From Achromobacter sp. B7 (lineage in GTDB: Bacteria > Pseudomonadota > Gammaproteobacteria > Burkholderiales > Burkholderiaceae_B): a DNA stretch of 64,000 nucleotides. The DNA lies in NCBI RefSeq assembly GCF_003600685.1, contig NZ_CP032084.1, positions 2,418,001 to 2,482,000 on the forward strand, read 5' to 3'. The translations under genes and the position numbers were made by a program. Below the pieces are notes generated by a model. That model saw only the letters and a program-made list of their open reading frames with translations. It was not told where the DNA came from and ran no database searches. The first letter of the stretch is position 1; the number at the start of each line of letters is the position of its first letter. Positions 9,001 through 17,193 of the stretch are shown one piece after another.

Positions 9001-9944
9001 GCGCGGCACAGCTGGATCAGAACGTGTGGAAGGCGCGCGACGACAGCGCCGAAGAGGGCGACACGCGTCGCTTGGCGCACATCGTTCAGGCGGAAGCCGG
9101 CCAGGCAAACAAGGGCGAACCCGTCCTGCTGGGGTTTGCTTGCGACGCGGGCGTGGCGCGTAACCAGGGGCGTGTCGGCGCGGCCGAAGGGCCGGCGGGC
9201 ATCCGCAAATTCCTGGCCGGCTTGCCGGCGCATGGGCTTGCCCGGCTGCTGGATGGCGGCGATGTGGTGTGCCAGGGCGATGCGCTGGAAGACGCGCAAG
9301 AACGCCTGGGCCTGCGCGTGGCGGAACTGCTGGGGCAGGGCGCCCGCCCGTTGGTGTTGGGCGGCGGGCATGAAATTGCCTGGGGCACTTTCCAGGGTTT
9401 GGCGCGTTGGCTGCAAGCCCGTGGCGACACCGAACCCGTGCTGGTCCTGAACCTGGATGCGCACTTCGACCTGCGTACCGGCCGCCCGGGAAGTTCCGGC
9501 ACGCCCTTTGACCAGATCGCGCGCTACTGCGAAGCCGAGGGGCGGGCGCTGCAATATGCCTGCCTGGGCGTCTCGCGGCTGGCGAACACGCCGGCGTTGT
9601 ACGCCCGTGCCGCCGAGGTGGGGGCCGTGTGGGTAGAAGACCGCGACATGCAGGAGCGCCATCTGGAAGCTCGGCTGGCCAACGTGGACGCGTTGCTCGC
9701 GCGCGCGCGCCACGTGTACCTGACCATCGACCTGGACGTGTTGCCGGCGGCGGCGATGCCCGGCGTGTCCGCGCCCGCGCCTTACGGGGTGCCGATGGCC
9801 GTTGTTGAGGAAATCGTGCTGCGCGTGAAGGCCAGCGGCAAGCTGCGGGTGGCCGACATGGCTGAGTACAGCCCGCGCTTTGACGTGGACGGCCATGGCG
9901 CGCGCGCGGCGGCGCGATTGGCCTGGCAGCTGATGGCGCCGTGA
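8997..9944 (+). CDS. hutG: formimidoylglutamase
   Basis: A 315-residue ureohydrolase (arginase fold) that splits N-formimidoyl-L-glutamate into glutamate and formamide, the last step of one histidine degradation route. The binuclear manganese ligands are visible in [24 protein letters not shown] and [20 protein letters not shown]; the FQGL and the [12 protein letters not shown] forms favour formimidoylglutamase over arginase or agmatinase. It is the last gene of the transporter operon and is followed by a terminator. hutH, hutU and hutI are not in the window, so the pathway is split or encoded elsewhere. Confidence 0.87.
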   Translation: MSAAQLDQNVWKARDDSAEEGDTRRLAHIVQAEAGQANKGEPVLLGFACDAGVARNQGRVGAAEGPAGIRKFLAGLPAHGLARLLDGGDVVCQGDALEDAQERLGLRVAELLGQGARPLVLGGGHEIAWGTFQGLARWLQARGDTEPVLVLNLDAHFDLRTGRPGSSGTPFDQIARYCEAEGRALQYACLGVSRLANTPALYARAAEVGAVWVEDRDMQERHLEARLANVDALLARARHVYLTIDLDVLPAAAMPGVSAPAPYGVPMAVVEEIVLRVKASGKLRVADMAEYSPRFDVDGHGARAAARLAWQLMAP

Positions 9945-9958
9945 AGAGGTGCGCGGTG

Positions 9959-9996
9959 AAAGGGGGGCAGTCCTGAACGGGGCTGCCCCTTTTTTC
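9959..9996 (+). terminator. rho-independent terminator after hutG
   Basis: AAAGGGGGGCAG pairs with CTGCCCCTTT across a short loop and is followed by a T-run. It closes the IclR-ABC-hutG unit. Confidence 0.85.
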
Positions 9997-10123
9997 ATCG
10001 CTGTTCCGGTAACGCCCGGCCGGCGCGGCTTGCGGTTGACCGAGGCTGGACGCGTGCGCGTTCGCGGCTTAGGATAGGTCAGTTTTCGAGCCGGGCTCGT
10101 GACCCGTACGGTATCCGCCACAG

Positions 10124-10172
10124 CTATGCGTCCCCATTAAAAATATTTAGGTTTTAAATAGGGACGCTATAG
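10124..10172 (+). promoter_or_regulatory. imperfect dyad in gdhA upstream region
   Basis: CTATGCGTCCCCATT (10124-10138) is mirrored by AATAGGGACGCTATAG (10157-10172) around an AT-rich centre, 45-93 bp before the gdhA start. The right arm contains TAGGGACGCTAT (10159-10170), whose exact reverse complement occurs upstream of the porin at 12509-12520. This suggests a regulator operator or shared promoter element; no regulator is assigned. Confidence 0.5.
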
Positions 10173-10216
10173 TTTTCGTGGATAAAATGGCGCAACTTTG
10201 TCAGGAGATCATGCTC

Positions 10217-11506
10217 ATGTCTCACACTCCCACCCATGCCTTGCCGTCTTATCTGAATGCCGATGACCTCGGCCCCTGGGGTAATTACCTGCAACAAGTC
10301 GACCGGGTCACCCCGTACCTCGGCACCTTGGGTCGGTGGGTCGAGACGCTGAAGCGTCCCAAGCGCGCCTTGATCGTCGATGTGCCGATCGAACTCGATA
10401 ACGGCACCATCGCGCACTTTGAAGGCTATCGCGTGCAGCACAACGTGTCGCGCGGCCCGGGCAAGGGCGGTGTGCGTTTCCACCAAGACGTGACGCTCTC
10501 CGAAGTGATGGCATTGGCCGCATGGATGTCGGTCAAGAACGCCGCCGTGAACCTGCCTTATGGCGGCGCCAAGGGTGGCATCCGCGTTGACCCGCGCACG
10601 TTGTCGCAATCCGAACTGGAACGCATGACGCGCCGCTACACCAGCGAAATCGGCGTCATCATCGGGCCGTCCAAAGACATTCCCGCCCCCGACGTCGGCA
10701 CCAACGCCCAGGCCATGGCGTGGATGATGGACACCTATTCCATGAACGAAGGCGCCACCGCCACGGGCGTGGTCACCGGCAAGCCGATCGCGCTGGGCGG
10801 CAGCCTGGGCCGTGTCGAAGCCACCGGCCGTGGTGTGTTCGTGGTGGCGTGCGAAGCCGCTCGCGACCTGAACATCGACGTGTCCAAGGCGCGCGTGGTC
10901 GTGCAAGGCTTTGGCAACGTGGGCGGCACCGCTGCCCGTCTGTTCCATGAAGCCGGCGCCAAGGTCATTGCCGCCCAGGATCACACCGGTACCGTGCACA
11001 ACCCCGCCGGTCTGGACGTCCACAAGCTGCTGTCGCACGTGTCGCAACATGGCGGCGTGGGCGGCTTCTCGGGTGGTCAGGCGCTGGACAAGGACGAGTT
11101 CTGGACGCTGGAAACCGAATTCCTGATCCCGGCCGCACTGGAAAGCCAGATTACCGCCGACAACGCCGCCAAGGTGCGCGCCAAGGTCGTGGTGGAAGGC
11201 GCCAACGGCCCCACCACCCCGGAAGCGGACGACATCCTGTTCGAACACGGCGTGTATGTGGTGCCGGACGTGCTGGCCAACGCCGGCGGCGTGACGGTGT
11301 CGTACTTTGAATGGGTGCAGGACTTCTCCAGCTTCTTCTGGAGCGAAGAAGAGATCAACCAGCGCCTGGAACGCATCATGCGCGAAGCCTATAGCGCGGT
11401 GTCGCAGGTGGCCAAGGAACACAAGGTAACGCTGCGCACCGCCGCGTTCATCGTGGCTTGCACGCGCATCCTGCAAGCGCGCCAGGTGCGCGGCCTGTAT
11501 CCGTGA
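10217..11506 (+). CDS. gdhA: glutamate dehydrogenase
   Basis: A 429-residue Glu/Leu/Phe/Val dehydrogenase interconverting glutamate and 2-oxoglutarate plus ammonium in the cytosol. The active-site lysine lies in [13 protein letters not shown] (about residue 120), followed by [20 protein letters not shown], and the Rossmann nucleotide site is [14 protein letters not shown] near 235. The start at 10217 is chosen from the AGGAG at 10203-10207 at good spacing; earlier in-frame starts at 10178, 10187 and 10211 are less well placed. Length and the NVGG form suit the hexameric NAD(P) enzymes of Burkholderiales; cofactor preference cannot be read safely. An 11-bp-stem hairpin follows the gene. Confidence 0.95.
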   Translation: MSHTPTHALPSYLNADDLGPWGNYLQQVDRVTPYLGTLGRWVETLKRPKRALIVDVPIELDNGTIAHFEGYRVQHNVSRGPGKGGVRFHQDVTLSEVMALAAWMSVKNAAVNLPYGGAKGGIRVDPRTLSQSELERMTRRYTSEIGVIIGPSKDIPAPDVGTNAQAMAWMMDTYSMNEGATATGVVTGKPIALGGSLGRVEATGRGVFVVACEAARDLNIDVSKARVVVQGFGNVGGTAARLFHEAGAKVIAAQDHTGTVHNPAGLDVHKLLSHVSQHGGVGGFSGGQALDKDEFWTLETEFLIPAALESQITADNAAKVRAKVVVEGANGPTTPEADDILFEHGVYVVPDVLANAGGVTVSYFEWVQDFSSFFWSEEEINQRLERIMREAYSAVSQVAKEHKVTLRTAAFIVACTRILQARQVRGLYP

Positions 11507-11566
11507 TGACTGAATCGGCGTGGCGTCATTGACGCGGCGCCGAGGAGGCCGAGGCAGACAAAAAGA

Positions 11567-11592
11567 GAAATCGCCCCGCAAGGGGCGATTTC
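11567..11592 (+). terminator. hairpin terminator after gdhA
   Basis: GAAATCGCCCC (11567-11577) and GGGGCGATTTC (11582-11592) form a perfect 11-bp stem with a GCAA loop. There is only a short T-run, so it may act as terminator or 3'-end stabiliser. Confidence 0.75.
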
Positions 11593-11626
11593 CATTGGGG
11601 CATGGCCGGCGCAATCTGAATAGAAT

Positions 11627-11745
11627 GTGCCGGAGCTGGAGCCCAAGCTCAAAGCCGAGCCCCGACCCAGACCAAGGTCCACGCCAAGGTCCAGGCCTAT
11701 ACCCGAGCTGAGCCCGTACCCAGGCCGGTCGCGGCCGCCGCCGCT
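11627..11745 (+). other. proline-codon-like low-complexity intergenic tract
   Basis: A degenerate run of CCMAGGYC, GAGCCC and CCAAGGTCCA-type words (for example GACCAAGGTCCACGCCAAGG) fills the spacer between gdhA and the thioesterase. It stays open in frame with the thioesterase, but the conserved protein starts later at 11783. It resembles the GGGCTGGG-type tract upstream of dbpA in character. Confidence 0.45.
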
Positions 11746-11782
11746 CATCGACACTTCCCCCTTTCGCCACCCGGAGACCTTC

Positions 11783-12262
11783 ATGACTCAAGCCCTGCCG
11801 TCCACGACACTGACCGTGGACCCCGCCTGGATCGACGCGTATGGCCATTTGAACGCCGCGCACTATGTCGGCATCTTCGATCGTGTGGGCTTTGAGCTGC
11901 TGGGGCAGGTGGGCGTGGGGCTGGACTACACCGAGGCCACGCGCTGCGGCATCTACACCATGAACGTGCACGTGGCCTATCTGCGCGAAGTGCTGGCCGG
12001 TGACCCGCTGATGCTGCGCGTGCGCTTGCTGGAATCGGATAACAAGCGGGTGCTCTGCCTGATGGAACTGACCCAGACCCGCGACGGCTACCTGGCCGCC
12101 ACCATGGAGCAGCTGTCCTTGCATGTGGACCTGAACACGCGTCGCGCCACGCCGTTCCCGCCCGAGTTGGAACAACGCCTGGCCCGCGCCGTAAGCCAAC
12201 ACGCGGCCGAGCCACTGCCGCCGGGCTACCGCCGCCTGCTGCCGCTGAAAGGTCCGCGTTAA
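11783..12262 (+). CDS. acyl-CoA thioesterase, 4HBT hot-dog family
   Basis: A 159-residue hot-dog fold protein. The family motif is WIDAYGHLNAAHYVGIFD (residues 15-32), where the Asp/His pair corresponds to the catalytic region of 4-hydroxybenzoyl-CoA/YbgC-like thioesterases. It would hydrolyse an acyl-CoA in the cytosol; the substrate is unknown. The ATG at 11783 follows GGAGA at 11773-11777 (ccGGAGAccttc). The upstream extension in the same frame is low complexity and excluded. It resembles the thioesterases found in carnitine and betaine catabolism, but there is no such gene nearby. Confidence 0.78.
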   Translation: MTQALPSTTLTVDPAWIDAYGHLNAAHYVGIFDRVGFELLGQVGVGLDYTEATRCGIYTMNVHVAYLREVLAGDPLMLRVRLLESDNKRVLCLMELTQTRDGYLAATMEQLSLHVDLNTRRATPFPPELEQRLARAVSQHAAEPLPPGYRRLLPLKGPR

Positions 12263-12605
12263 GGGACGAAGCGACGCTTGAGTCGACGCCCAAACCCAGG
12301 TCGAAACTGCGCCGAAACAACACTCCAACCCGCGCCGAACCACGCTCGGTGATGCCGTGATTGCATTGCCAGTGCGCCCTTCATAACATGCTCTGGTGAC
12401 GTGCTCGTGGCCGCACCGGCATTCTTTCCGGTTGTGGAGCGCTGACCACAGTGGGGCTTTTTTTTCGCGAATCGGGGCCACTAGCCGTACCGCATCATTT
12501 TCTGACACATAGCGTCCCTAGAATTCGTTCCTGCCATGCGCCATGCGCCGCTTGCCCAGCAAGCCGGCACGCGGCCTGGGTATGTTCAATCAAAGGGAAT
12601 ATGTA
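12263..12605 (+). promoter_or_regulatory. porin upstream region
   Basis: No gene is recognised here. A weak hairpin TGTGG/CCACA (12433-12450) followed 7 bp later by a T8 run (12458-12465) could terminate the thioesterase transcript or a short RNA. ATAGCGTCCCTA at 12509-12520 is the exact reverse complement of the gdhA upstream motif. The long leader is common for highly expressed porins. An AGGGAA site at 12594-12599 precedes the porin ATG. Confidence 0.5.
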
Positions 12606-13715
12606 ATGAAAAAGACTCTGCTCGCAACCGCGCTCCTGGCCGCCGTCACCGGCGTGGCCCAAGCGGAAACCTCGGTAACGCTGTATGGCCTGATCGACAC
12701 CGGTATCGGCTACCAGCGCATCAAGGGCGACGGTTATCACGAATCCAAGGTCGGCATGGTTAACGGCGTGTCGAGCGGCTCGCGTTGGGGCCTGCGTGGC
12801 GCCGAAGACCTGGGCGATGGCCTGTCTGCCGTGTTCACGCTGGAAAGCGGCTTCAATTCGGGCAACGGCCAATCCGGCCAAAGCGGTCGCCTGTTCGGCC
12901 GCCAAGCCACCGTCGGCCTGAAGGCCGATTCGTGGGGCCTGCTGGAATTCGGCCGCCAGACCAACATCGCATCCAAGTACCTGGCCTCGATCGACCCGTT
13001 CTCGGGCAGCTATGGCCAAGCTAACGTGGGCGTGGCCTTCAGCGCCGCCAACACCGTCCGCTACGACAACATGGTCCAGTATTCGACCCCGTCGTTCAGC
13101 GGCTTCCAGTTTGGCGTGGGCTACTCGTTCAACGCGTCCGACACGACCGCCGCCCAAACCGGCTTCAAGACTGCTGACAACACGCGCGCCATCACGACCG
13201 GCCTGCGTTACGTGAACGGCCCGCTGAACGTCGCCGCCACGTACGACCAACTGAACCCGGCCAACCAGCTGGGCACGGATGCCACGCCCAAGTCCTGGTC
13301 CATCGCCGCCGCCTACGACTTCGAAGTCGTCAAGCTGGCCTTGGGCTTTGGCCAGACGCGCGACGGCTGGTTCACCGGCCAAAGCATCAACTCGTTCGGC
13401 AGCGGCAGCCCCACGGCCAGCAGCTTCGGCACCAACGTTGCCGTGTCCGGCTTCAAGGCCAATTCGTACCTGGTCGGCCTGACCGTGCCGTTGGGCGCCA
13501 GCAGCATCCTGGCGTCGTGGCAGCGTGCCGACCCGAACGGCAACCCGCTGACCGCCGGCAACGATTCGACGATGAACGTCTACAGCATCGGCTACACGTA
13601 CAACCTGTCCAAGCGCACCAACCTGTACGCGCTGGGTTCGTACGCGACCGACTTCGCGTTTGTTGACGGCGTCAAGAGCACCGTCGGCATCGTGGGCGTG
13701 CGCCACCGCTTCTAA
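12606..13715 (+). CDS. Gram-negative trimeric porin, Burkholderiales type
   Basis: A 369-residue outer-membrane general porin. The signal peptide is MKKTLLATALLAAVTGVAQA; the mature protein begins ETSVTLYGLIDTGIGY, a hallmark start. The next strand GSRWGLRGAEDLGDGLSAVF (split here across residues 58-78) and the final GVRHRF with C-terminal phenylalanine (the BAM recognition signal) fit a 16-strand barrel. It would let small hydrophilic solutes cross the outer membrane. Codon choice looks strongly biased to C/G third positions with few rare codons, as for an abundant protein. Monocistronic. Confidence 0.95.
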   Translation: MKKTLLATALLAAVTGVAQAETSVTLYGLIDTGIGYQRIKGDGYHESKVGMVNGVSSGSRWGLRGAEDLGDGLSAVFTLESGFNSGNGQSGQSGRLFGRQATVGLKADSWGLLEFGRQTNIASKYLASIDPFSGSYGQANVGVAFSAANTVRYDNMVQYSTPSFSGFQFGVGYSFNASDTTAAQTGFKTADNTRAITTGLRYVNGPLNVAATYDQLNPANQLGTDATPKSWSIAAAYDFEVVKLALGFGQTRDGWFTGQSINSFGSGSPTASSFGTNVAVSGFKANSYLVGLTVPLGASSILASWQRADPNGNPLTAGNDSTMNVYSIGYTYNLSKRTNLYALGSYATDFAFVDGVKSTVGIVGVRHRF

Positions 13716-13727
13716 GCCATCGCGGCA

Positions 13728-13762
13728 GGCCGGCGACGCGCGCGCGACGCGCGCCGCCGGCC
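13728..13762 (+). terminator. GC-rich inverted repeat after porin
   Basis: GGCCGGCG (13728-13735) and CGCCGGCC (13755-13762) flank an alternating CG core. There is no T-run, so this is only a candidate terminator or mRNA-stabilising hairpin. Confidence 0.45.
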
Positions 13763-13955
13763 CGTTCTTGCCGCGGTTGCATTGAGCGGACTGGGCGTCT
13801 TACCCGGCCACAGACGCGAAAAAAGCGGCCACCTCCCTAGCTCCACTCTCAGTCCGCTCACCCGAACCTCGGCCTGCACAAGGCCTTGCGCCGCGCTGAG
13901 CACGCATCCTTGACCGGCATTGGGCCATGCGCCCGTTGCCGGTCTTGGCATTGGC

Positions 13956-14765
13956 CTATGACGTGGGCAGCAGTTCCGGCTTCAGGATGCCGCGCAGGTC
14001 GGCATAAGGGATGCTTAGTTCCGGTTCGCCGTGCGAGTAGGGCGCAATCGAATAGGCGTCGTATTTGACGACGATGCCGTCGCGCGTCAACGCAAAGTTG
14101 TCGCTTTCCTGGAAGGGCCACATCTTGTTGTAGGCGGCCGGATCGCGCTTGGCGTCGGGGTTGCCCGTCAGCCATTTGGCATGCGCGCGCTGCAAGGCCG
14201 CAACGTATTCCGCGCGCCGGCCTGGGATCAACGCTTCATCCAGACTCATGACGCGGCCGCGCGAACGCTCCCAGTTCAAATACTGCGTGGCCGGAATGCC
14301 GTGCGCGGCGCCGGTCAAAAATTGCTCGGTGTGCAATTCAATCGCCACGATGTCGCCCACCGTGTCTTTCACCGACGCCTTGAAATACGTGGCGTCGCGG
14401 GCGCGCGCGGTCGACCAGAAGTATTGGGTGTATTCCGACAGCGTGTTGTAGGGGCCACGCCGATTGGCATCGGTGCCGGTCATGTAGGCCAGCACGTGGT
14501 CCACCAACGCCGTCAATTTGGGTATGCCCGGAAACGCCACGCTGTCGATTTCAATGCGCGGGCAGTCGCCTTCGCAGCCCGGTTTGTTCGACGCCCATTT
14601 GATCCGCTCGGTGGACAGGTCGCCCACTTTTTCCGGGGTGGTCGAAGCGGGCGCGGCCAGGGTGATGTTGGCAGGCGGCGTGCTGCCGCAGCCGGCCAGC
14701 GCCAACAAGGCCGCGCCCAGGATCAGACCGCTTATCCCGCCTGGCGGCGTGAATGTGCGACGCAT
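13956..14765 (-). CDS. lipoprotein with DUF3298-like domain
   Basis: A 269-residue protein with a lipoprotein signal (SGLILGAALLALAGC, lipidated cysteine at residue 26). The body resembles the DUF3298/RsiV-like extracytoplasmic fold: SYD-type acidic segment, then ATQYLNWERSRGRVMSLDEALI and a C-terminal region FALTRDGIVVKYDAYSIAPYSHGEPELSIPYADL, which is characteristic of this family. In RsiV the domain binds lysozyme, but this function should not be transferred without more evidence. It is a minus-strand gene just downstream of lplA and may share its transcript (32-bp gap). Confidence 0.72.
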   Translation of the reverse strand: MRRTFTPPGGISGLILGAALLALAGCGSTPPANITLAAPASTTPEKVGDLSTERIKWASNKPGCEGDCPRIEIDSVAFPGIPKLTALVDHVLAYMTGTDANRRGPYNTLSEYTQYFWSTARARDATYFKASVKDTVGDIVAIELHTEQFLTGAAHGIPATQYLNWERSRGRVMSLDEALIPGRRAEYVAALQRAHAKWLTGNPDAKRDPAAYNKMWPFQESDNFALTRDGIVVKYDAYSIAPYSHGEPELSIPYADLRGILKPELLPTS

Positions 14766-14797
14766 TGAACTACCTCCACAAAATCAAGATCTTGCCG

Positions 14798-15574
14798 TCA
14801 AGGCACCACGCCCGTCCACTCGGGCGTCGAGAACTTTTCATCGGCTTGCTGCTGGGCGCGCGCCAGCGTGTCGCTGCCGATTTGCCCCGGAGTCAGACGA
14901 TGCATGCCGGCAAAAGTTTCCAGCATGCGCTCGATGATGACTTCGCGCGCCAGACCGGTCTGCGTGCGCAGCGGGTCCACGCGTTTCTTCGCGCTGGTGG
15001 TGCCTTTGTCGGACAGTTTCTCGCGGCCAATGCGCAAGACCTCGACCATTTTATCGGCGTCGATGTCGTACGACATGGTCACGTGGTGCAGCACCGCGCC
15101 CGCACGTCGGGCTTGCGCCGCGCCGCCAATCTTGCCGATGTCGGACGCGATGTCGTTCAGGGGTTGATACCAGGCCTTGATGCCCAGGCCCTGTAACGCC
15201 GTCAAAACCCAGGCGTCCAGGAATGCATAGGATTCCTGGAAGCTCATGCCGTGCACCAGGGCTTGCGGCGCGCTTAGCGAATAGGTAATGGAGTTGCCCG
15301 GTTCGATGAACATCGCACCGCCACCGCTGACGCGGCGCACGACTTCAATGCCGTGGCGCTTGGCGCCGTCGGGGTCCACTTCGTTTTTCAGCGATTGGAA
15401 ACGGCCGATAACGACGGCGGGCGCCGCCCATTCCCAGATGCGCAGCGTGGGCGGGCGCTGGCCCGCGCCCACTTCATCGGTAATGACGGCGTCCAGCGCC
15501 ATGTGCAGCGACGGCGCCTGCGGGCCTTCGTGGATCAATTGCCAGTCGTAATCGTTCCAGTCGGTGCGCGTCAT
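14798..15574 (-). CDS. lplA: lipoate-protein ligase A, catalytic subunit
   Basis: A 258-residue biotin/lipoate ligase fold protein that attaches lipoate to E2 and GcvH proteins in the cytosol. Diagnostic motifs are RRVSGGGAMFIEPGNSITYS (about residues 77-96) and the lysine-containing DIGKIGGAAQARRAGAVLHH (about 147-166). It lacks the C-terminal accessory domain of E. coli LplA; that domain is supplied as a separate protein by the overlapping upstream gene (ATGA overlap). The start at 15574 is chosen because everything upstream in this frame is the shadow of that gene. Confidence 0.87.
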   Translation of the reverse strand: MTRTDWNDYDWQLIHEGPQAPSLHMALDAVITDEVGAGQRPPTLRIWEWAAPAVVIGRFQSLKNEVDPDGAKRHGIEVVRRVSGGGAMFIEPGNSITYSLSAPQALVHGMSFQESYAFLDAWVLTALQGLGIKAWYQPLNDIASDIGKIGGAAQARRAGAVLHHVTMSYDIDADKMVEVLRIGREKLSDKGTTSAKKRVDPLRTQTGLAREVIIERMLETFAGMHRLTPGQIGSDTLARAQQQADEKFSTPEWTGVVP

Positions 15575-15846
15575 GCAAGCGCCCTCCGCAGCACCACGGC
15601 CACGGCTTCGGCCGAAAAGCCGAACAGTTCGGCATCGGCGGGCAGGGCGGATTGCACCGCCACCGCCAATTCCAGTTCGCCGGCATCGGCCGGCATGCCG
15701 TTCAAGCCGCTGTTGATGGCTTCCAGCGCTTCGGGCGGCTCTAGAAAGAAGTCGCCGCTGATGCGTACGTTGGCCAGGCGGCCGTCGCGCACTTCCAGAT
15801 CCGCGACAACCAATTTGCCGCCGGGGACTTTGTATTCGCCATGCAT
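15571..15846 (-). CDS. lipoate-protein ligase accessory subunit (LplB-like)
   Basis: A 91-residue protein beginning MHGEYKVPGGKLVVADLEV, followed by ISGDFFLEPPEALEAINSGL. This matches the C-terminal accessory domain of lipoate-protein ligases, found as a separate chain in two-component ligases such as that of Thermoplasma acidophilum, where it is needed for lipoate adenylation. The stop overlaps the lplA start by four bases, which supports assembly of a 1:1 complex. A GNAT gene lies 31 bp upstream in the same direction. The start at 15846 is preferred over the one seven codons upstream because it gives the conserved HGEYK terminus. Confidence 0.75.
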   Translation of the reverse strand: MHGEYKVPGGKLVVADLEVRDGRLANVRISGDFFLEPPEALEAINSGLNGMPADAGELELAVAVQSALPADAELFGFSAEAVAVVLRRALA

Positions 15847-15877
15847 GGGCGCTCCTTGCGAAATCAATGAACAAAAA

Positions 15878-16342
15878 CTACAGGTTCAGCTTCATGCCGT
15901 CGTGGCTGGCCGTAAAGCCCAGGCTTTCGTAGAACCGGCGCGCATCGGGGCGCGCGCGGTCGGTCGTCAGCTGGACCAGGCCGCAGCCCTGGGCGCGGCA
16001 CTGGTCGATGGCCCATTCGAACATGGCCCGACCCAGACCCTGGCCGCGCGCCGACGAGGCGATGCGCACGCTTTCGATCTGGCCGCGCCACAGGCCCAAC
16101 CGCGACAAGCCGGGTATGAACGATAACTGCAAACAGCCGACCAGGTGTGGACCTTGCTCAACCACGGCAAGGAACTGGTTGGAATCCTGCGCGATGGCGG
16201 CGAAGGCAGCCGTGTAGCGCGGGTTCAGCGGCACCGAGGCGTCTTCGCGCTTGGCGCCCAGCTCATCGTCGGCCAACAGGGCCACGATGTGCGGCAGGTC
16301 TTCCTGGCGCGCGCGGCGAAAGACCAATTGCGGATCGGACAT
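15878..16342 (-). CDS. GNAT-family N-acetyltransferase
   Basis: A 154-residue acetyltransferase. The acetyl-CoA pyrophosphate site is SSARGQGLGRAMFEWAIDQC (about residues 95-114), and the C-terminal strand reads ARRFYESLGFTASHDGMKLNL, as usual for GNATs. The substrate is unknown. It is first in a compact minus-strand group with the two lipoate-ligase genes and follows the GST gene by 14 bp, so GST-GNAT-lplB-lplA may be one operon. Confidence 0.85.
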   Translation of the reverse strand: MSDPQLVFRRARQEDLPHIVALLADDELGAKREDASVPLNPRYTAAFAAIAQDSNQFLAVVEQGPHLVGCLQLSFIPGLSRLGLWRGQIESVRIASSARGQGLGRAMFEWAIDQCRAQGCGLVQLTTDRARPDARRFYESLGFTASHDGMKLNL

Positions 16343-16356
16343 CGCAGGGCTCCTGG

Positions 16357-17058
16357 CTAGCGGGCAAGGTTCTGCGCGGTCTGGCCGAACAGAATGCGGC
16401 GCGATTCCTCATCGCTGATGGAGGGCGTGGTATTGACGCTGTCGGCCAACGCGTACGCGCGCTGCGTGGCGGGGCGTTGCGCGATGGCGTTGAACCAGCG
16501 TTGCAGATGCGGGAAGTCGTTCAGGTCCTGACCCTGCTTGGCATGCGGCACGATCCACGGGTAGGCCGCCATATCGGCGATGGAGTAGTCGCCCGCCACG
16601 AATTCGCGGTCGGCCAGACGCTTGTTCAGCACGCCGTACAAGCGGTTGGTTTCCTTGACGTAGCGGTCGATGGCGTAGGGGATGCGCTCTTGCGCGTAGC
16701 CCGAGAAGTGATGATTCTGGCCGGCCATGGGGCCAAGGCCGCCCATTTGCCAGAACAGCCATTGCGACACTTCCGCGCGGCCGCGCAGGTCGGCCGGCAG
16801 GAACTGCCCGGTCTTTTCGGCCAGATACAGCAGGATGGCGCCCGACTCGAACAGCGACAAGGGCGCGCCGCCGTCGGCCGGTTGCTGGTCGACGATGGCA
16901 GGGATGCGGTTGTTGGGCGCGATGGCCAAAAATTCGGGTTTGAACTGATCGCCGCGGCTGATGTTCACCGGGTGGATCTTGTAGGGCAGGCCGGTTTCTT
17001 CAAGGAACAGCGTGATCTTGTGGCCGTTGGGGGTGGTCCAGTAATAGAGATCGATCAT
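16357..17058 (-). CDS. glutathione S-transferase-like disulfide-bond oxidoreductase (YfcG type)
   Basis: A 233-residue GST-fold protein. The start MIDLYYWTTPNGHKITLFLEE gives the YfcG/YghU-type active site (threonine-threonine-proline-asparagine), and PNNRIPAIVDQ and LFESGAILLYLAEKTGQFLP form the glutathione site. The C-terminal all-helical domain includes DREFVAGDYSIADMAAYPWI. YfcG-type proteins reduce disulfides with glutathione instead of conjugating it. The ATG seven codons further upstream is less likely. Confidence 0.88.
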   Translation of the reverse strand: MIDLYYWTTPNGHKITLFLEETGLPYKIHPVNISRGDQFKPEFLAIAPNNRIPAIVDQQPADGGAPLSLFESGAILLYLAEKTGQFLPADLRGRAEVSQWLFWQMGGLGPMAGQNHHFSGYAQERIPYAIDRYVKETNRLYGVLNKRLADREFVAGDYSIADMAAYPWIVPHAKQGQDLNDFPHLQRWFNAIAQRPATQRAYALADSVNTTPSISDEESRRILFGQTAQNLAR

Positions 17059-17193
17059 GGGGTGCGTCCTGGGAATCAAGGCGCCGCCGGCCGTGCCGGC
17101 GGGTGGAAGGCCATGATAGCGGCAGGCATTGTCGCCGGCCCCGAATAACCGGGGCCGGGGGCGGGTTTCTTGGCGGCCCCCAAACCCCGCGCC

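Noticed and set aside
10154..12508. 784-codon minus-strand ORF across gdhA and the thioesterase
   Set aside because: High-GC antisense shadow; both plus-strand proteins are strongly conserved and the antisense protein has no motifs.
13728..13762. Strong terminator after the porin
   Set aside because: Kept only as a low-confidence hairpin because the stem is not followed by a T-run.
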